Shown: positions 1 to 9,203, counted from the first letter of the stretch. The stretch: 64,000 nt of DNA from Pseudomonas sp. GOM6 (GCF_029537485.1 NZ_JARPUS010000003.1:124001-188000); one strand, 5' to 3'. A program made the numbers and translations. Notes: a model not told the origin generated them from the sequence alone.

Positions 1-751
1 GGGCCAACGGGTTGGCGGCGTCCTTCAGCATCAGCGACTCGCCGGCACGGCGAGCAGGCCCGCTGTAGTACAACTTGGTCTGGAAGTAGATGTCCTTGGC
101 GTCGATGACTTTGTTTACGTCTTCATAGATAGGGAAGGCATTGAACGCGGTGCCGGTGGTGGCCAGGGTGGCCACGCCGGCGGCATCAACGTTCCAGGAG
201 TCGTACTTGGTGGTATAGCCGGCCCCCTGGAAACGCAGCAGGTGGTTCCACATGGCCTCAGCACCAGACTGCGGAATCGGGAAGGGAATGCCCGGCAGCA
301 CGTTCTCGATGGCGTTGCCGCCCTCCTTCGAGCTGGCCCCGGTGGCGTTCTTCACGGTGTTGTCCAGCAGCGCCTTGGGCATGGTCGCGGTGCGGTGAGT
401 CGGGTAGACGTCAATGCGAAAGCTCGGATAACGCTTGGCCAGCTCATAGGTCACCGCAGTCAGCTGTTCCTGATACTGGCCAGCGTTCTTGCCGTCGATA
501 GTCAGCAGCGGCTGCTCGCCGGCGAACGGGTCGGGGCGCACGGTGTCGCCGGCCTTGAAGTCGGCCGGGGCGCTGGTCAGGCCACCGGTGAAGGCCGGGA
601 TGGAACCATCAGCGTTGCCGGCCATGTCGGCGCCGACCAGGGTCAGCGACTGGCCGAGTTTGGCCGCTTCGGCGGCGGAGACTGCGGCATGGGCCTGGCC
701 GGCAACGGCCAGGGCGAGGGATGCAGCCAATAGGGTTTGCACGAATTTCAT
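1..751 (-). CDS. DUF1329 domain outer-membrane-associated protein (3' end outside window)
   Basis: About 250 codons are visible and the reading frame runs off the left edge, so the C-terminus is missing. The start at 751 follows a clear AGGAG. The first ~23 residues (MKFVQTLLAASLALAVAGQA) form a signal peptide, and the mature part begins with an AAKLGQSLTLVGADMAGN stretch typical of DUF1329 proteins. These are LolA/B-fold periplasmic proteins that in pseudomonads are usually encoded beside a DUF1302 protein and linked to uptake or processing of hydrophobic substrates such as steroids and esters. Here it lies 37 bp downstream of a DUF1302 gene on the same strand, so the two are probably co-transcribed. 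Family assignment is confident; the molecular function is not known. Confidence 0.85.
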   Translation of the reverse strand, partial: MKFVQTLLAASLALAVAGQAHAAVSAAEAAKLGQSLTLVGADMAGNADGSIPAFTGGLTSAPADFKAGDTVRPDPFAGEQPLLTIDGKNAGQYQEQLTAVTYELAKRYPSFRIDVYPTHRTATMPKALLDNTVKNATGASSKEGGNAIENVLPGIPFPIPQSGAEAMWNHLLRFQGAGYTTKYDSWNVDAAGVATLATTGTAFNAFPIYEDVNKVIDAKDIYFQTKLYYSGPARRAGESLMLKDAANPLA

Positions 752-788
752 GGGGGTACTCCTGCTCAGAGGCTGGGCAATTCGTGGA

Positions 789-2777
789 TTAAAAAGTGGT
801 TTTGAAGGTCAGGTAGACCGCGCCACGGTCTTCGCCGGTGGCGCCGCCGCCGGAGAAGGACGAGTAGCCACCGCCGTAGCAGGTGTAGCGCTCGGTGCCG
901 TCCAGGGCGTTGGGGGTGGAACCGTCGGTGGCGCCGTCATCACACTTGGCCGAGTCGCCGAAGGAATCCACGTACTTGAGGTCAACGTAGTACTGGTTGT
1001 AGATGGCCGCCGACAGGCCCAACGCGTAGTTGCCGGTGTCCTCGGCGCCGCCGGCGGCGACCGGCGAGACGCCGTCGAGACCGACGTTGATCGACATCGG
1101 CGCGGAAAGGTCCACGCCCGGAAACACCTGGTACCAGGTCGGGGTGAAGTTGACGGCGAGACCCCAGTTGTCGCGGGTAGGCTTGTCGATGCCGCGATAG
1201 GTGTCCTTGCCCTTGTACAGCGCCTCGTTCTTGCTATCGAGCGACAGCAGGTTGCTGTAGTACAGCTCGCCGAGCAGGCTGGCCGAATCGAACAACGGGG
1301 TCTCGGCGATGGCCACCAGGCCGTTGATGGTCCAGTGCAGGGTGTCGCCGGTGGCGGCCAGGCTGTCGCCCTCGCCCGGTAGCTCGGTGACCACGCCGGT
1401 GCCGGCAGTGCGCGGCGCCAGCGCCGGATGTCCCAGTCCCGCCGCCAGACCACCCGGGCCGGTAGCGCTGATAATGGCCGGGATGCTGGCCAGCGGCATA
1501 TTGCTGCGCAGGTTCAGGTCGCTGCCGACGCTGACTCCGGCAAACTCCTTGGACAGACTCAGGCCGTAGATGTCGATGTCATCGCCGTAGGAGAAGTTGT
1601 AACTGGTGCCCGCCAGTGAGTCGACCAGGCGGCAGACGCCGGTACCCGGCACGCTGAGCACGCCACCCGGCGCCACCACGCAGCTGCCCTGGGTCAGCGA
1701 CAGTGAGCGGGCATCGAGCACGGCCTGCGGCAGAATATCGGAGGTGTTGCGGTAGTAGAGGCCCAGGGTGCCGTTCAGCCACTCCGGCGACCACTTGGCC
1801 ATCAGGCCCCAGTCGCCGCTGTCGTCCGGGGTGTTGTCGTCGCCGCGACGCACATTGGTCAGCGCGTTCGGGCCGAGGAATCCGGCCGGGTTGGCGGTGT
1901 GGCCGAGCAGGAAGGACTGCGCGCCCTCTCCCAGCAGGTCGGAAGTGCCGTAGTAGGTGCCGGCCTCTGGCAGGCGGGCGGCATCCCAGTTGAAGAAGTA
2001 CTGGGCGCCGAAGGTCCACTCGGAATTCAGGGTGAAACTGGTGGAAATCTGCTCACGCGGCACGAACAGCTCCTTGGCCTCGGTGCCCGGCGAGGCGGCC
2101 AGCTTGGCCAGGTCCAGACCGGACTGACCGTAGCTCAGCGAATGCACCGGGTTGAGGATGGTCTCGCCCCAGAACACGTTGTGCTGGCCGGCCTTGACGC
2201 TCAGCAGCGACTCCTCGCCCACTTCGGTGCTGTAGAAAACGAAGGCATCGAGGATCTCGCCGGAGGGGCCGCTGTAATAGCGCTGGGCATAGCGGCTCAG
2301 GTGCGGATTGCCGTTGCCGAGGCCGTCGCCACTGGCCAGCGGGCCAACCTGGAAATGCTCATCGACCATGCCACTGGCCGAGCCATTGCCATTGACGAAA
2401 GGATTGGAGTTGGAGCCAGTGTTGTCGTAGGCCTTGTCGTACCAGGAGGCGGCGCTGACGCGGAAGCCCATGCTGTTCTGGTACACCACGTCCAGCTCGG
2501 TGAGCAGGTCGACGCGGTTGGTGATGTTGGTACCGGCCTTGCGGAAGTTGTAATCGCCGTCATTGTTGTTCGGCGTGGCCAGCATGCGCGTGTCTGCGCT
2601 CTCGGTGCGCACACCGTAGTTGTACTTGACGGTGTTGTCGAAGCGGACGTTCCAGTCCTCGCTGCCGGTATCCAGCTCCAGCGCCTGGGCGCCGTTGAGA
2701 CCAAGCCCCATCAGGATGGCCGAGGCCAGCAGGCTTTTCGGCAGGCAGGCAAGGTGATGCTTGTTGTTATTGTGCAT
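789..2777 (-). CDS. DUF1302 family outer-membrane protein
   Basis: This is a 662-residue exported protein. A signal peptide covers about the first 32 residues, followed by LELDTGSEDWNVRFDNTVKY, the typical DUF1302 opening. The rest is rich in aromatic and Asp/Asn/Gly residues with alternating patterns of a large beta-barrel, and it ends in a terminal Phe (LTFKTTF), a usual outer-membrane assembly signal. DUF1302 proteins pair with DUF1329 proteins and are thought to be porin-like channels for hydrophobic compounds. The gene is preceded by a serine hydrolase gene (84 bp away) and followed by the DUF1329 gene. Codons 3-6 (AAT AAC AAC AAG) create an AANAANAA tract just after the start, a possible Hfq/Crc target. 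The precise substrate is unknown. Confidence 0.85.
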   Translation of the reverse strand: MHNNNKHHLACLPKSLLASAILMGLGLNGAQALELDTGSEDWNVRFDNTVKYNYGVRTESADTRMLATPNNNDGDYNFRKAGTNITNRVDLLTELDVVYQNSMGFRVSAASWYDKAYDNTGSNSNPFVNGNGSASGMVDEHFQVGPLASGDGLGNGNPHLSRYAQRYYSGPSGEILDAFVFYSTEVGEESLLSVKAGQHNVFWGETILNPVHSLSYGQSGLDLAKLAASPGTEAKELFVPREQISTSFTLNSEWTFGAQYFFNWDAARLPEAGTYYGTSDLLGEGAQSFLLGHTANPAGFLGPNALTNVRRGDDNTPDDSGDWGLMAKWSPEWLNGTLGLYYRNTSDILPQAVLDARSLSLTQGSCVVAPGGVLSVPGTGVCRLVDSLAGTSYNFSYGDDIDIYGLSLSKEFAGVSVGSDLNLRSNMPLASIPAIISATGPGGLAAGLGHPALAPRTAGTGVVTELPGEGDSLAATGDTLHWTINGLVAIAETPLFDSASLLGELYYSNLLSLDSKNEALYKGKDTYRGIDKPTRDNWGLAVNFTPTWYQVFPGVDLSAPMSINVGLDGVSPVAAGGAEDTGNYALGLSAAIYNQYYVDLKYVDSFGDSAKCDDGATDGSTPNALDGTERYTCYGGGYSSFSGGGATGEDRGAVYLTFKTTF
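2761..2771 (-). promoter_or_regulatory. Candidate Hfq/Crc (CA) motif in the start region of the DUF1302 gene
   Basis: On the minus strand the sequence AATAACAACAA lies three bases after the ATG. It fits the AANAANAA pattern bound by Hfq with Crc in Pseudomonas catabolite repression, at a position where binding would block initiation. The motif is seen directly; the function is inferred. Confidence 0.5.
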
Positions 2778-2861
2778 CTAGCTTTCTCCACGCTCGTGCA
2801 GTGGTGGGTGGTGAGGTGCCACCCTGGCCGGAACACAGACCCCGGCCAGGGCGACAGGGGT

Positions 2862-3416
2862 TCAGGCGTCCAGGCGGCGGATCAATGCCTCGGCCAGCGG
2901 CCATTCGCCGTAGCCGGAAGCCGGGTTCAGGTGACCGACGTCGCCCAGGTTCAGCAACTCGCTGCCCCAGGCATCGGCCATCGCGGCGGCAGCTGCGAAG
3001 CTGGCCAGGTAGTCGTTGCTGCTGGCCGCCAGGATGCTGGGGAACGGCAGCCGTCCCTCGGGCAGCGGCTCCCAGCCATGGGCGCGCAGGCTGTCCGGGG
3101 TTGGGTAATGTTCTGGCCATTGCGCGGCCATGTCCGGCGGCGCGGCTAACAGCGCGCCTTTGATCGGGCGCTTATGGCGAGCGGCCCAGTGCACCACCAT
3201 CAGTACGCCGGCGCTGTGGGCGACCAGGATCACCGGGCCATCGATCTGCTCCAGCTCATGCTGGATGGCGGCAACGCGCCCGGCCAGGCTCAGCTTGTTG
3301 TCTTCCAGCGGCGGCACCGAGCGCACTCTGGGCAGTCTGGCTTCGAGCAAGGTCTGCCAGTGGCTCGGCACATGGTCACGCAGTCCCGGGACTATCAGTA
3401 CGGTGGTCTCACTCAT
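2862..3416 (-). CDS. RBBP9/YdeN-family serine hydrolase
   Basis: This is a 184-residue cytosolic alpha/beta hydrolase. It opens with VLIVPGLRDHVPSHWQ, the characteristic RBBP9/YdeN signature. The nucleophile serine sits in VAHSAG and the catalytic His in GDVGHLNPASGYGEW near the C-terminus. The start at 3416 was chosen over an in-frame codon 51 bp upstream because it begins exactly at the conserved MSETTVLIVPGL and has an AGGCGAG ribosome site. It is the first gene of a probable unit with the DUF1302 and DUF1329 genes. The conserved 40-bp repeat element lies 85 bp upstream of its start, so it is a likely member of the same regulon. Family members hydrolyse small esters; its own substrate is unknown. 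Confidence 0.85.
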   Translation of the reverse strand: MSETTVLIVPGLRDHVPSHWQTLLEARLPRVRSVPPLEDNKLSLAGRVAAIQHELEQIDGPVILVAHSAGVLMVVHWAARHKRPIKGALLAAPPDMAAQWPEHYPTPDSLRAHGWEPLPEGRLPFPSILAASSNDYLASFAAAAAMADAWGSELLNLGDVGHLNPASGYGEWPLAEALIRRLDA

Positions 3417-3501
3417 CGCGCTACTCGCCTGTTGTGATCGATTCGGGCTGAACCGTGCTGCGGTCACCCTGGGTCATGACAGTAGATTTCGGCTGGCCGG
3501 G

Positions 3502-3546
3502 GTGCTTCACATTGCACGTCAGTGACTTTTCATTTGGTGACAAGCC
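3502..3546. promoter_or_regulatory. Conserved regulon element, copy A (upstream of the hydrolase-DUF1302 unit)
   Basis: This is one of three copies of a 40-bp element. Read on the plus strand it has GCTTC at 3504-3508, a half-site GTCAGTGAC at 3518, the invariant core TTTTCATTT at 3527-3535 and a second half-site GACAAGCC at 3539. The two GAC/GTC half-sites are 21 bp apart, two helical turns, as expected for an AraC-family protein. It lies 85 bp upstream of the start at 3416 and points the same way relative to its minus-strand gene as the other two copies. Conservation is seen directly; binding by the AraC-type protein encoded at 5350 is inferred. Confidence 0.6.
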
Positions 3547-3577
3547 GGTCGAGTGTCGACACAGTGCACCGCCCGCC

Positions 3578-5143
3578 TCAGCGCTCGAAACGGGCGACCA
3601 GTGCATGCAGGGCGTGGGCCGTGGACTCCAGCTCACCGCCCAACTGCGCCGAGCGGCTAGTGATTTGGGCGTTGTGCTCGGAGGCCTGGGAGATATTGGC
3701 GATCTGCCGGGAGATGTCCTCGGCCACCTGATTCTGCTGCGTGGCGGCGGCGGCCATCTGCTCGGCCATCTGGTGGATACGCTCGACCGCCTGGCCGATA
3801 CCGCCCAGCGCCGCCTCGGTTTCCACTACCCGCTGCACACCGCTGTGCGCCTCGTCGCTGCCCTGCCGGGCGATAGCCACCGCCTGCTCGGCCACGCTCT
3901 GCAGGCCACTGATGATGCGCTGGATGGCCTCGGTGGACTCCTGGGTCTTGGAGGCCAGGGCGCGCACCTCGTCGGCCACCACGGCGAAGCCCCTGCCCTG
4001 TTCGCCGGCGCGCGCCGCCTCGATGGCGGCATTGAGCGCCAGCAGGTTGGTCTGCTCGGCGATCGCGCGGATCATGTTGGCGGCCTGCTGGATGGACTGG
4101 GCCTCACCGGCCAGGCCCTCGACCGAGACGCTGATGCCCTCCACCGTCTGCGCCAGCTTCTCCACTACGCTGCGACTCTGCCGCGCCTGGGTGCTGCCAT
4201 CCTGGGCCAAGCGGTTGACCTGGCGCGCCTCCGCGGCGGTCAGTTGCACATGACCGGCGACCTGGGTGATGGAGGCTGCCATCTGCTGCATGGCGGTGGC
4301 CGCCATCTCGGCCTCCACGCGCTGCGCCTGCAGGGCCTGCTCGGCCTGCTGCACTAACTGGCCGTTCTGCGAGGCCTGGCTAGCAGTCAGGTCGGCATAG
4401 TCGCCGAGCAGGCCGAGGGCGGTGCGAATGCGCGCCTCCTCACTGATCAGTGCCAGCTGCAACCGCGCCACCGCGCCGCTGTCGTCGGTGTAAGTACGCG
4501 CCACCAGCTCACTGGCGAAGGCCTTGGGTGCGGCCATGGCCACCTTGAGCATGGCGCGCCTGACGAAGGCCATGGTCACCAGAGCCTGCCCCAGGCCGAG
4601 CAGCGCCAGCAGGGCGATGCCCGCACCGCCATGGCCGGCCAGCCACAGCACCGGCCCCAGCACGGCGGCCAGTATCGGCAGCAACAGGAAGCGCGCCAGC
4701 ACCCCCAGCGTCTCGCTCAACGGGGCCGCCGGCTGACCACGATTGAGCCGGGCATAAAGCGCCTGGGCACGACGCAGCTGCTCGGGCGCGGCGCGCATAC
4801 GAACCGATTCGTAGCCGACCACCCGGCCACCATCGAGAATAGGCGTGATATAGGCATTGACCCAGTAGTGGTCGCCGTTCTTGCAGCGGTTCTGCACGAT
4901 GCCCATCCAGCTCTTGCCGGCCTGGAGGTAGTCCCACATGTGGGCGAAGACTTGTGCCGGCATGTGCGGATGACGCACCAGGTTGTGCGGACTGCCGATG
5001 AGTTCCTCACGGCTGTATCCACTGACCTCGACGAACAGGTCGTTGCAGTAGGTGATGATGCCACGCGTGTCGGTGGCGGAAACCAGGCGCTGGTCGGCGG
5101 GGAAGCTGCGCTCGCGCTCGCTGATGGGCATGTTCAGGCGCAT
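3578..5143 (-). CDS. Aer-like PAS-domain methyl-accepting chemotaxis protein
   Basis: This is a 521-residue chemoreceptor without a periplasmic domain. Residues ~12-125 form an Aer-type PAS domain ([37 protein letters not shown]), which in Aer binds FAD and reports redox or energy state. Two membrane segments follow at about residues 150-195. The signalling tip ([19 protein letters not shown]) and [10 protein letters not shown] are standard for MCP cytoplasmic domains. The start at 5143 has an AGAGGA site and begins right before the PAS domain; a codon 33 bp upstream lacks one. It is divergent from an AraC-type regulator gene, with the conserved 40-bp element between them. It probably steers the cell toward conditions where the local catabolic genes are useful. 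Confidence 0.9.
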   Translation of the reverse strand: MRLNMPISERERSFPADQRLVSATDTRGIITYCNDLFVEVSGYSREELIGSPHNLVRHPHMPAQVFAHMWDYLQAGKSWMGIVQNRCKNGDHYWVNAYITPILDGGRVVGYESVRMRAAPEQLRRAQALYARLNRGQPAAPLSETLGVLARFLLLPILAAVLGPVLWLAGHGGAGIALLALLGLGQALVTMAFVRRAMLKVAMAAPKAFASELVARTYTDDSGAVARLQLALISEEARIRTALGLLGDYADLTASQASQNGQLVQQAEQALQAQRVEAEMAATAMQQMAASITQVAGHVQLTAAEARQVNRLAQDGSTQARQSRSVVEKLAQTVEGISVSVEGLAGEAQSIQQAANMIRAIAEQTNLLALNAAIEAARAGEQGRGFAVVADEVRALASKTQESTEAIQRIISGLQSVAEQAVAIARQGSDEAHSGVQRVVETEAALGGIGQAVERIHQMAEQMAAAATQQNQVAEDISRQIANISQASEHNAQITSRSAQLGGELESTAHALHALVARFER

Positions 5144-5246
5144 TGGGAGTCCTCTGACGGCCGAATGAATTCGCACAGGATTCCGGCCACCGGGCCCTGC
5201 GGCAGCAGCCGGAAAGCCTGGAATTCTAGGAAGCAGCTGTCTGCGA

Positions 5247-5292
5247 CCGCTTCGCTTTGCCTGTCAGCAGCTTTTCATTTCACGACTCAGCC
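5247..5292. promoter_or_regulatory. Conserved regulon element, copy B (between the PAS chemoreceptor and araC-type genes)
   Basis: Second copy of the 40-bp element: GCTTC at 5249-5253, half-site GTCAGCAGC at 5263, core TTTTCATTT at 5272-5280 and half-site GACTCAGCC at 5284, again 21 bp apart. It lies 103 bp upstream of the chemoreceptor start at 5143 and about 58 bp upstream of the regulator start at 5350, close to a TATAAA at 5295. This placement would allow control of both divergent genes, including autoregulation. Confidence 0.6.
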
Positions 5293-5349
5293 CCTATAAA
5301 GAGATAGCTCGCCAGCGAAGCGGGTGAATTTGACTGATAAGGAAAACCC

Positions 5350-6369
5350 ATGACTGCCCTGGCCCGCGCCGCGATACTGACGAACTACCTCGAAGTGGCA
5401 CGCCACTTTGGCCTCAACGGCCCCAAGCTGCTCGCCGAGGCAGGTCTCAATGCGGCGCTGATCAGCGATCCCAACCAGCGCATCTCGGTCGCCGCGGCCA
5501 TCGCCACCATCGAGGAGTCGGCCCGCCTGAGTGGCTGCGAGACCTTCGGCCTGCGCATGGCCGAACTACGCCAGCTATCGGATTTCGGCGAGGTCAGCCT
5601 GCTGCTTAGTCATCAACGCAGCCTGCGCGACGCGCTGCAGGTCATCGTGCAGTACCGCCACCTGCTCAACGACTCACTGGCAATCCATATCGAAGAATCC
5701 GGCAAGACGGTGATCATCCGCGAGGAGGTCATTACCGACCTGCCTGGACATAGCCGTCAGGCGATCGAACTGGCGATTGGCGTGATGCATCGCTTCTGCG
5801 CGGCCCTGCTCGGCGCCCACTGGCACCCGATCAGCGTCAACTTCAGCCACGAGGCGCCCGCCGACCTGACCGTGCACCGGCGCATCTTCGGCTGCAAGCT
5901 GGAGTTCGGTAGCGAGTTCAATGGCATCGTCTGCCAGGCCGCCGACCTCGACGCCTCCAACCCGCTGGCCAACGAGGCCATGGCACGCCACGCCCAGCGC
6001 TACCTCGACTCGCTGCAGCGCACGGCCGAGCACTCGCTGGTATTCGACGTACGCAAGGCCATCTACCTGCTACTGCCGATGGGCCGTGCCACCATTGAAC
6101 AGATCGCCCAGGCCCAGGGCATGAACGTGCGCACTCTGCAGCGCCGCCTGGAGGAAGGCGGCGCCAGCTTCAGCGAGCTAATCAACGACGTGCGCCGCGA
6201 CCTGGTGATGCGCTACCTGGAGAACCCGGGCTACTCGCTGAGCCGGATCGCCGACATGCTCGGCTACTCCATGCCCAGCTCCTTCACCCGCTGGTTCATC
6301 GCCCAGTTCGGCATGCCGCCGGCGGCCTGGCGCGCCGAGCACAAGATCGTCCCGCGCAAGGGCGTCTGA
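5350..6369 (+). CDS. AraC-family transcriptional regulator (PF12625-type sensor domain)
   Basis: This is a 339-residue regulator. Residues ~20-210 form the arabinose-binding-like domain of the OruR/ArgR-type AraC subfamily, including the ISVAAAIATIEESARLSG stretch. The C-terminal ~100 residues are a double helix-turn-helix (ATIEQIAQAQGMNVRTLQRR, then YSLSRIADMLGYSMPSSFTR and FGMPPAAWR). AraC proteins bind direct repeats about 21 bp apart, which matches the three conserved elements in this region, one of them just upstream of this gene. It is therefore the best candidate for the local pathway-specific activator. The start is the first ATG after an AAGGAAA site. The inducer is unknown. The gene converges with the SDR gene, 6 bp away. 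Confidence 0.9.
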   Translation: MTALARAAILTNYLEVARHFGLNGPKLLAEAGLNAALISDPNQRISVAAAIATIEESARLSGCETFGLRMAELRQLSDFGEVSLLLSHQRSLRDALQVIVQYRHLLNDSLAIHIEESGKTVIIREEVITDLPGHSRQAIELAIGVMHRFCAALLGAHWHPISVNFSHEAPADLTVHRRIFGCKLEFGSEFNGIVCQAADLDASNPLANEAMARHAQRYLDSLQRTAEHSLVFDVRKAIYLLLPMGRATIEQIAQAQGMNVRTLQRRLEEGGASFSELINDVRRDLVMRYLENPGYSLSRIADMLGYSMPSSFTRWFIAQFGMPPAAWRAEHKIVPRKGV

Positions 6370-6375
6370 ACCCGC

Positions 6376-7209
6376 TCATGGCCTCTGCCCGAGGGCCAGG
6401 CGCCGGGCCAGCAGGCGATCGAGCAGCCCGGTCGGCAGCCAACGAGCCAGGTGCCACATGGCATGCAGCGGATAGCGGGCCCTGACCCGCCGCGCCTCGA
6501 TCGCCGCCAACACCGCCTGGCCGACGCGCTCGACCGGCGCGCCGCGCTCGGCATTCTTCGCCACCAACCGCTGCAAGGCCTGCATGGATTCGGCATAAGG
6601 GCCGTCGGCGTAGCGTGGATCGCCCCCCGCCTTGCTCCAGATCGGCGTGCGGATGGGCCCCGGTTCGATCAGCACCACATCAATAGCGCTGGGCCTCAGC
6701 TCAAGGCGCAGCGCATCGCTGACCGCCTCCAGCGCGTGCTTGGTGGCGGCATAGCAGCCGGTCAGGGGGGTAGTCACGCGCCCGGACACCGAGCCGATGT
6801 TGATCAGCCGCGCCGGCTGGCCCGGGCGCGAGCGCAACAGCGGAGCGAAGGCCTGGGTCAGGGCGATGGCGCCGAACAGGTTGACCTCGAACATCGCGCG
6901 CATCTCGTCGAGAGGCTGCAGCAGCAGCGGGCCGCTGGGCGAGGCGATGCCGGCGTTGTTGACCAGCGCGCGCAGCGGCGCCCCGGCGAGCCATTCCTGC
7001 ACCTGGCACACGGCCCCCGGCAGGGCGGCCTGGTCGGTGACATCCAGCAGCAGCGGCTGGAAGTTGGGCCCCAGGACCAGGCGCAGGCGCTCGGCCTCGT
7101 CGGCCCGGCGCAGGGTGCCGATCACCCGGTAGCCCCGCTCGGTCAGTTGGTGTGCGCATTCCAGGCCAATGCCGGAGGATACGCCGGTGATCAGTACGGT
7201 TTCGCTCAC
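6376..7209 (-). CDS. SDR family oxidoreductase
   Basis: This is a 277-residue classical short-chain dehydrogenase/reductase. The nucleotide-binding TGVSSGIG is at residues 9-16, NNAG at 84-87, and the catalytic tetrad is represented by Ser140, Tyr153 and Lys157 (YAATK). The C-terminus (RYPLHAMWHLARWLPTGLLDRLLARRL) is membrane-associating, as in SDRs that act on lipid or steroid-like substrates. It reduces or oxidises an alcohol/ketone with NAD(P)H. It is the last gene of the minus-strand array, 15 bp after the unknown exported protein. The substrate cannot be read from the sequence. Confidence 0.88.
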   Translation of the reverse strand: MSETVLITGVSSGIGLECAHQLTERGYRVIGTLRRADEAERLRLVLGPNFQPLLLDVTDQAALPGAVCQVQEWLAGAPLRALVNNAGIASPSGPLLLQPLDEMRAMFEVNLFGAIALTQAFAPLLRSRPGQPARLINIGSVSGRVTTPLTGCYAATKHALEAVSDALRLELRPSAIDVVLIEPGPIRTPIWSKAGGDPRYADGPYAESMQALQRLVAKNAERGAPVERVGQAVLAAIEARRVRARYPLHAMWHLARWLPTGLLDRLLARRLALGQRP

Positions 7210-7224
7210 TTGATTTTCCTTGGT

Positions 7225-7965
7225 TCAGGGCAGATTCGCAGCCAGTTCGTTCAGGTCCAGCACCGCGCGACTGAGATAGAACTCCGCCCCGCCACTGGTA
7301 CTGCGCACGTTGCTCTGCAGAGGGTTGCGCACGAACTGGTAGTGACGGCGGATGCTGCGCAGCGCCGCGGCCTGCTCCGGCAGCGCCTGCTCCAGGCGCC
7401 CGAAACGCTGCCCGACGGCCTGGTCGACCTGCTGTCGCTGCGCGGCCGTCAACAGATCGCTGCGGGTCTGCGGCCAGGGGTAATGGCGCATCTGGTAGTC
7501 CAGCAGCAGGCGCGCCAGGTCGAGGCTCTGCCGCTGCAACAGGTTGACGACAGGTGGCGAACCCTGCACTGCACCCTCCTCGCCTTCCAGGGCCTGCAGC
7601 AGCGAGCGCTGCTGACTCAGCAACGGCTCCAGCAGCTGCGGATAACGCGCCCTCTCGCTAGGCGGCAGGCGGTCGAGACGGTTGAAGCTGTCCTTGAGCG
7701 CCAGCAGCGGCTGTTGCAGGGCCGCTGGCTGGCCCAGCTGCAGCACCAGGGTCTCGAGGCTGTTGAGGTGATAGTAGGCGGCCGTCAGGCCCCGTGGATC
7801 GAGGGTGCGCTGCTGCGGGTCGAAGTACAGCAGCGCACTGGCACAGAGCAGCCGGCTGCGGCTGGCGATCTCGCTCAGCTGCTGGGCGCGCAGCCGCTCG
7901 CTGGACTGCGCCGGGGACAGCAAAGGCAGCAGGCACAGCAGTACACAGAGGGAGTAACGGCGCAT
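7225..7965 (-). CDS. Exported protein of unknown function
   Basis: I do not recognise this 246-residue protein. It begins with a signal peptide (MRRYSLCVLLCLLPLLSPAQ) and is otherwise predicted to be all-helical, with many Leu, Gln and Arg residues, resembling helical-bundle periplasmic proteins. The N-terminal hydrophobic segment ends without a clear lipobox. A cysteine at about residue 41 is the only other notable residue. The ribosome site AAGGAGA directly overlaps an AACAAGAACAA tract, a likely Hfq/Crc target. It lies 35 bp after an MFS pump gene and 15 bp before the SDR gene, so it is probably in their operon. Confidence 0.65.
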   Translation of the reverse strand: MRRYSLCVLLCLLPLLSPAQSSERLRAQQLSEIASRSRLLCASALLYFDPQQRTLDPRGLTAAYYHLNSLETLVLQLGQPAALQQPLLALKDSFNRLDRLPPSERARYPQLLEPLLSQQRSLLQALEGEEGAVQGSPPVVNLLQRQSLDLARLLLDYQMRHYPWPQTRSDLLTAAQRQQVDQAVGQRFGRLEQALPEQAAALRSIRRHYQFVRNPLQSNVRSTSGGAEFYLSRAVLDLNELAANLP

Positions 7966-7975
7966 CGGGCTCTCC

Positions 7976-7986
7976 TTGTTCTTGTT
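7976..7986 (-). promoter_or_regulatory. Candidate Hfq/Crc (CA) motif overlapping the ribosome site
   Basis: On the minus strand AACAAGAACAA runs directly into the GGAGA ribosome site for the start at 7965. It matches AANAANAANAA. Crc/Hfq sites that mask ribosome sites are the classical arrangement in Pseudomonas catabolic genes. The motif is seen; the function is inferred. Confidence 0.55.
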
Positions 7987-8000
7987 GTGATGGAACTCCG

Positions 8001-9203
8001 TCAGGCACTGCCGGCCGCTAGCGGACGAGTACCACCGCGCAGCACCAGGACAAAAGCCAGCAGGCCGAGCACCTGCAGGCCGGCCATGCCGAGCGCCAAA
8101 TACAGGGGGCTGTCCAGCAGCAGCGGCACCAGCAGCGCCGCAGACAATGCGTTGCCGAGTTGCTGCAGGGTGACGAACGCGCTGGAGGCCAGGCCGCGGC
8201 GCTGCGCGAAGCAATCCATGGCCAGCAGCTGCAAGCCCGGCTGCGTCAGCATCAGGCCCAGGCCGAACAACGGCAGGGCCAGTACCGCCCAAGGCAGCGC
8301 CAGCGGCAGCCACAGCACCAGGCCGATATTCAGCAGAGCGGCGGGCAACATCACTGCATGCCCGAGCAATACACCATGACCGAGGGTCACACGCCCGACC
8401 AGCCGGTGTGCCGCCAGGGCCCCCAGCAGCAACCCTGCTACCAACGGCAGGAACAGCCAGGCGAAGGACTGCTCGCCCAGGCCCAGATGGCGCACGACGA
8501 AGGCAGGCGCCGCCAACACATAGAGGTAGATGGCCATGTTGACGCCTGCATTGGCCAGGCAGATCAGCAGGAAGCGGCCATCGTGCAGCAGCTCCAGGTA
8601 GCCAACCGTCAGCGCACGCGGCCGCAGCGACTGGCGGCGCTGCGGCGGCAGGGTCTCCGCCAGGTAGCGCCAGCAGCCGGCCAGCAGCAAGACGCCCAGC
8701 ACGGTGAGAAACACGAATACCCCGCGCCAACCCGCAAATGGCAACAGCCAGCCGCCGCACAACGGTGCCAGCGCCGGCGCCAGGCAGAACAGCATGGCCA
8801 CCAGCGCCAGCTGGCGCTGTGCCTGCTCGCCGTCGAAACGATCGCGCACCATGGCCCGCCCCACCACAATGCCGACGCCGGCCGCCAGTCCCTGGAGCGC
8901 ACGCCCCAGGTACAGCCAGTGGATGTTCGACGCCAGGGCGCAGAGTGCCGACCCCAGCACAAACAGCGCCAGCCCCAGCAGCACGTAGCGGCGCCGGCCG
9001 CAGGCATCGGCAATCGCCCCGTGGCCCAGCAGCGCTAGGGCGAAGGGCAATAAGTAGGCGGTCAGGCTCTGCTGCACCTGCGCGGCGCTCGCACCGAGGT
9101 CGGCAGCGATCGCGGCAAAGGCTGGCAGGTAGGTGGCGACGGCGAACTGGCCCAGCGAAACGAGGCAAGCCACCAGCAGCAGGAAACGGGTCGACTCAAC
9201 CAT
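8001..9203 (-). CDS. MFS transporter, Bcr/CflA-type drug efflux family
   Basis: This is a 400-residue inner-membrane protein with 12 hydrophobic segments. The loop 2-3 signature GHGAIADACGRRRYVLLGL and the motif-C-like segment in helix 5 (LAPALAPLCGGWLLPFAGWR) are typical of Bcr/CflA proton-driven exporters. The start at 9203 places the first membrane helix (FLLLVACLVSLGQFAVATYL) at the N-terminus; its ribosome site is weak, and an in-frame codon 108 bp upstream exists, so the start is uncertain. It lies 245 bp downstream of the PHA synthase gene and 35 bp upstream of the unknown exported protein. It could export a toxic intermediate or an antibiotic; no substrate can be assigned. Confidence 0.85.
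   Translation of the reverse strand: MVESTRFLLLVACLVSLGQFAVATYLPAFAAIAADLGASAAQVQQSLTAYLLPFALALLGHGAIADACGRRRYVLLGLALFVLGSALCALASNIHWLYLGRALQGLAAGVGIVVGRAMVRDRFDGEQAQRQLALVAMLFCLAPALAPLCGGWLLPFAGWRGVFVFLTVLGVLLLAGCWRYLAETLPPQRRQSLRPRALTVGYLELLHDGRFLLICLANAGVNMAIYLYVLAAPAFVVRHLGLGEQSFAWLFLPLVAGLLLGALAAHRLVGRVTLGHGVLLGHAVMLPAALLNIGLVLWLPLALPWAVLALPLFGLGLMLTQPGLQLLAMDCFAQRRGLASSAFVTLQQLGNALSAALLVPLLLDSPLYLALGMAGLQVLGLLAFVLVLRGGTRPLAAGSA

Noticed and set aside
5201-5300. Sigma-28 (FliA) promoters for the two chemoreceptor genes
   Set aside because: No TAAA-N15-GCCGATAA-like sequence could be found upstream of either gene.
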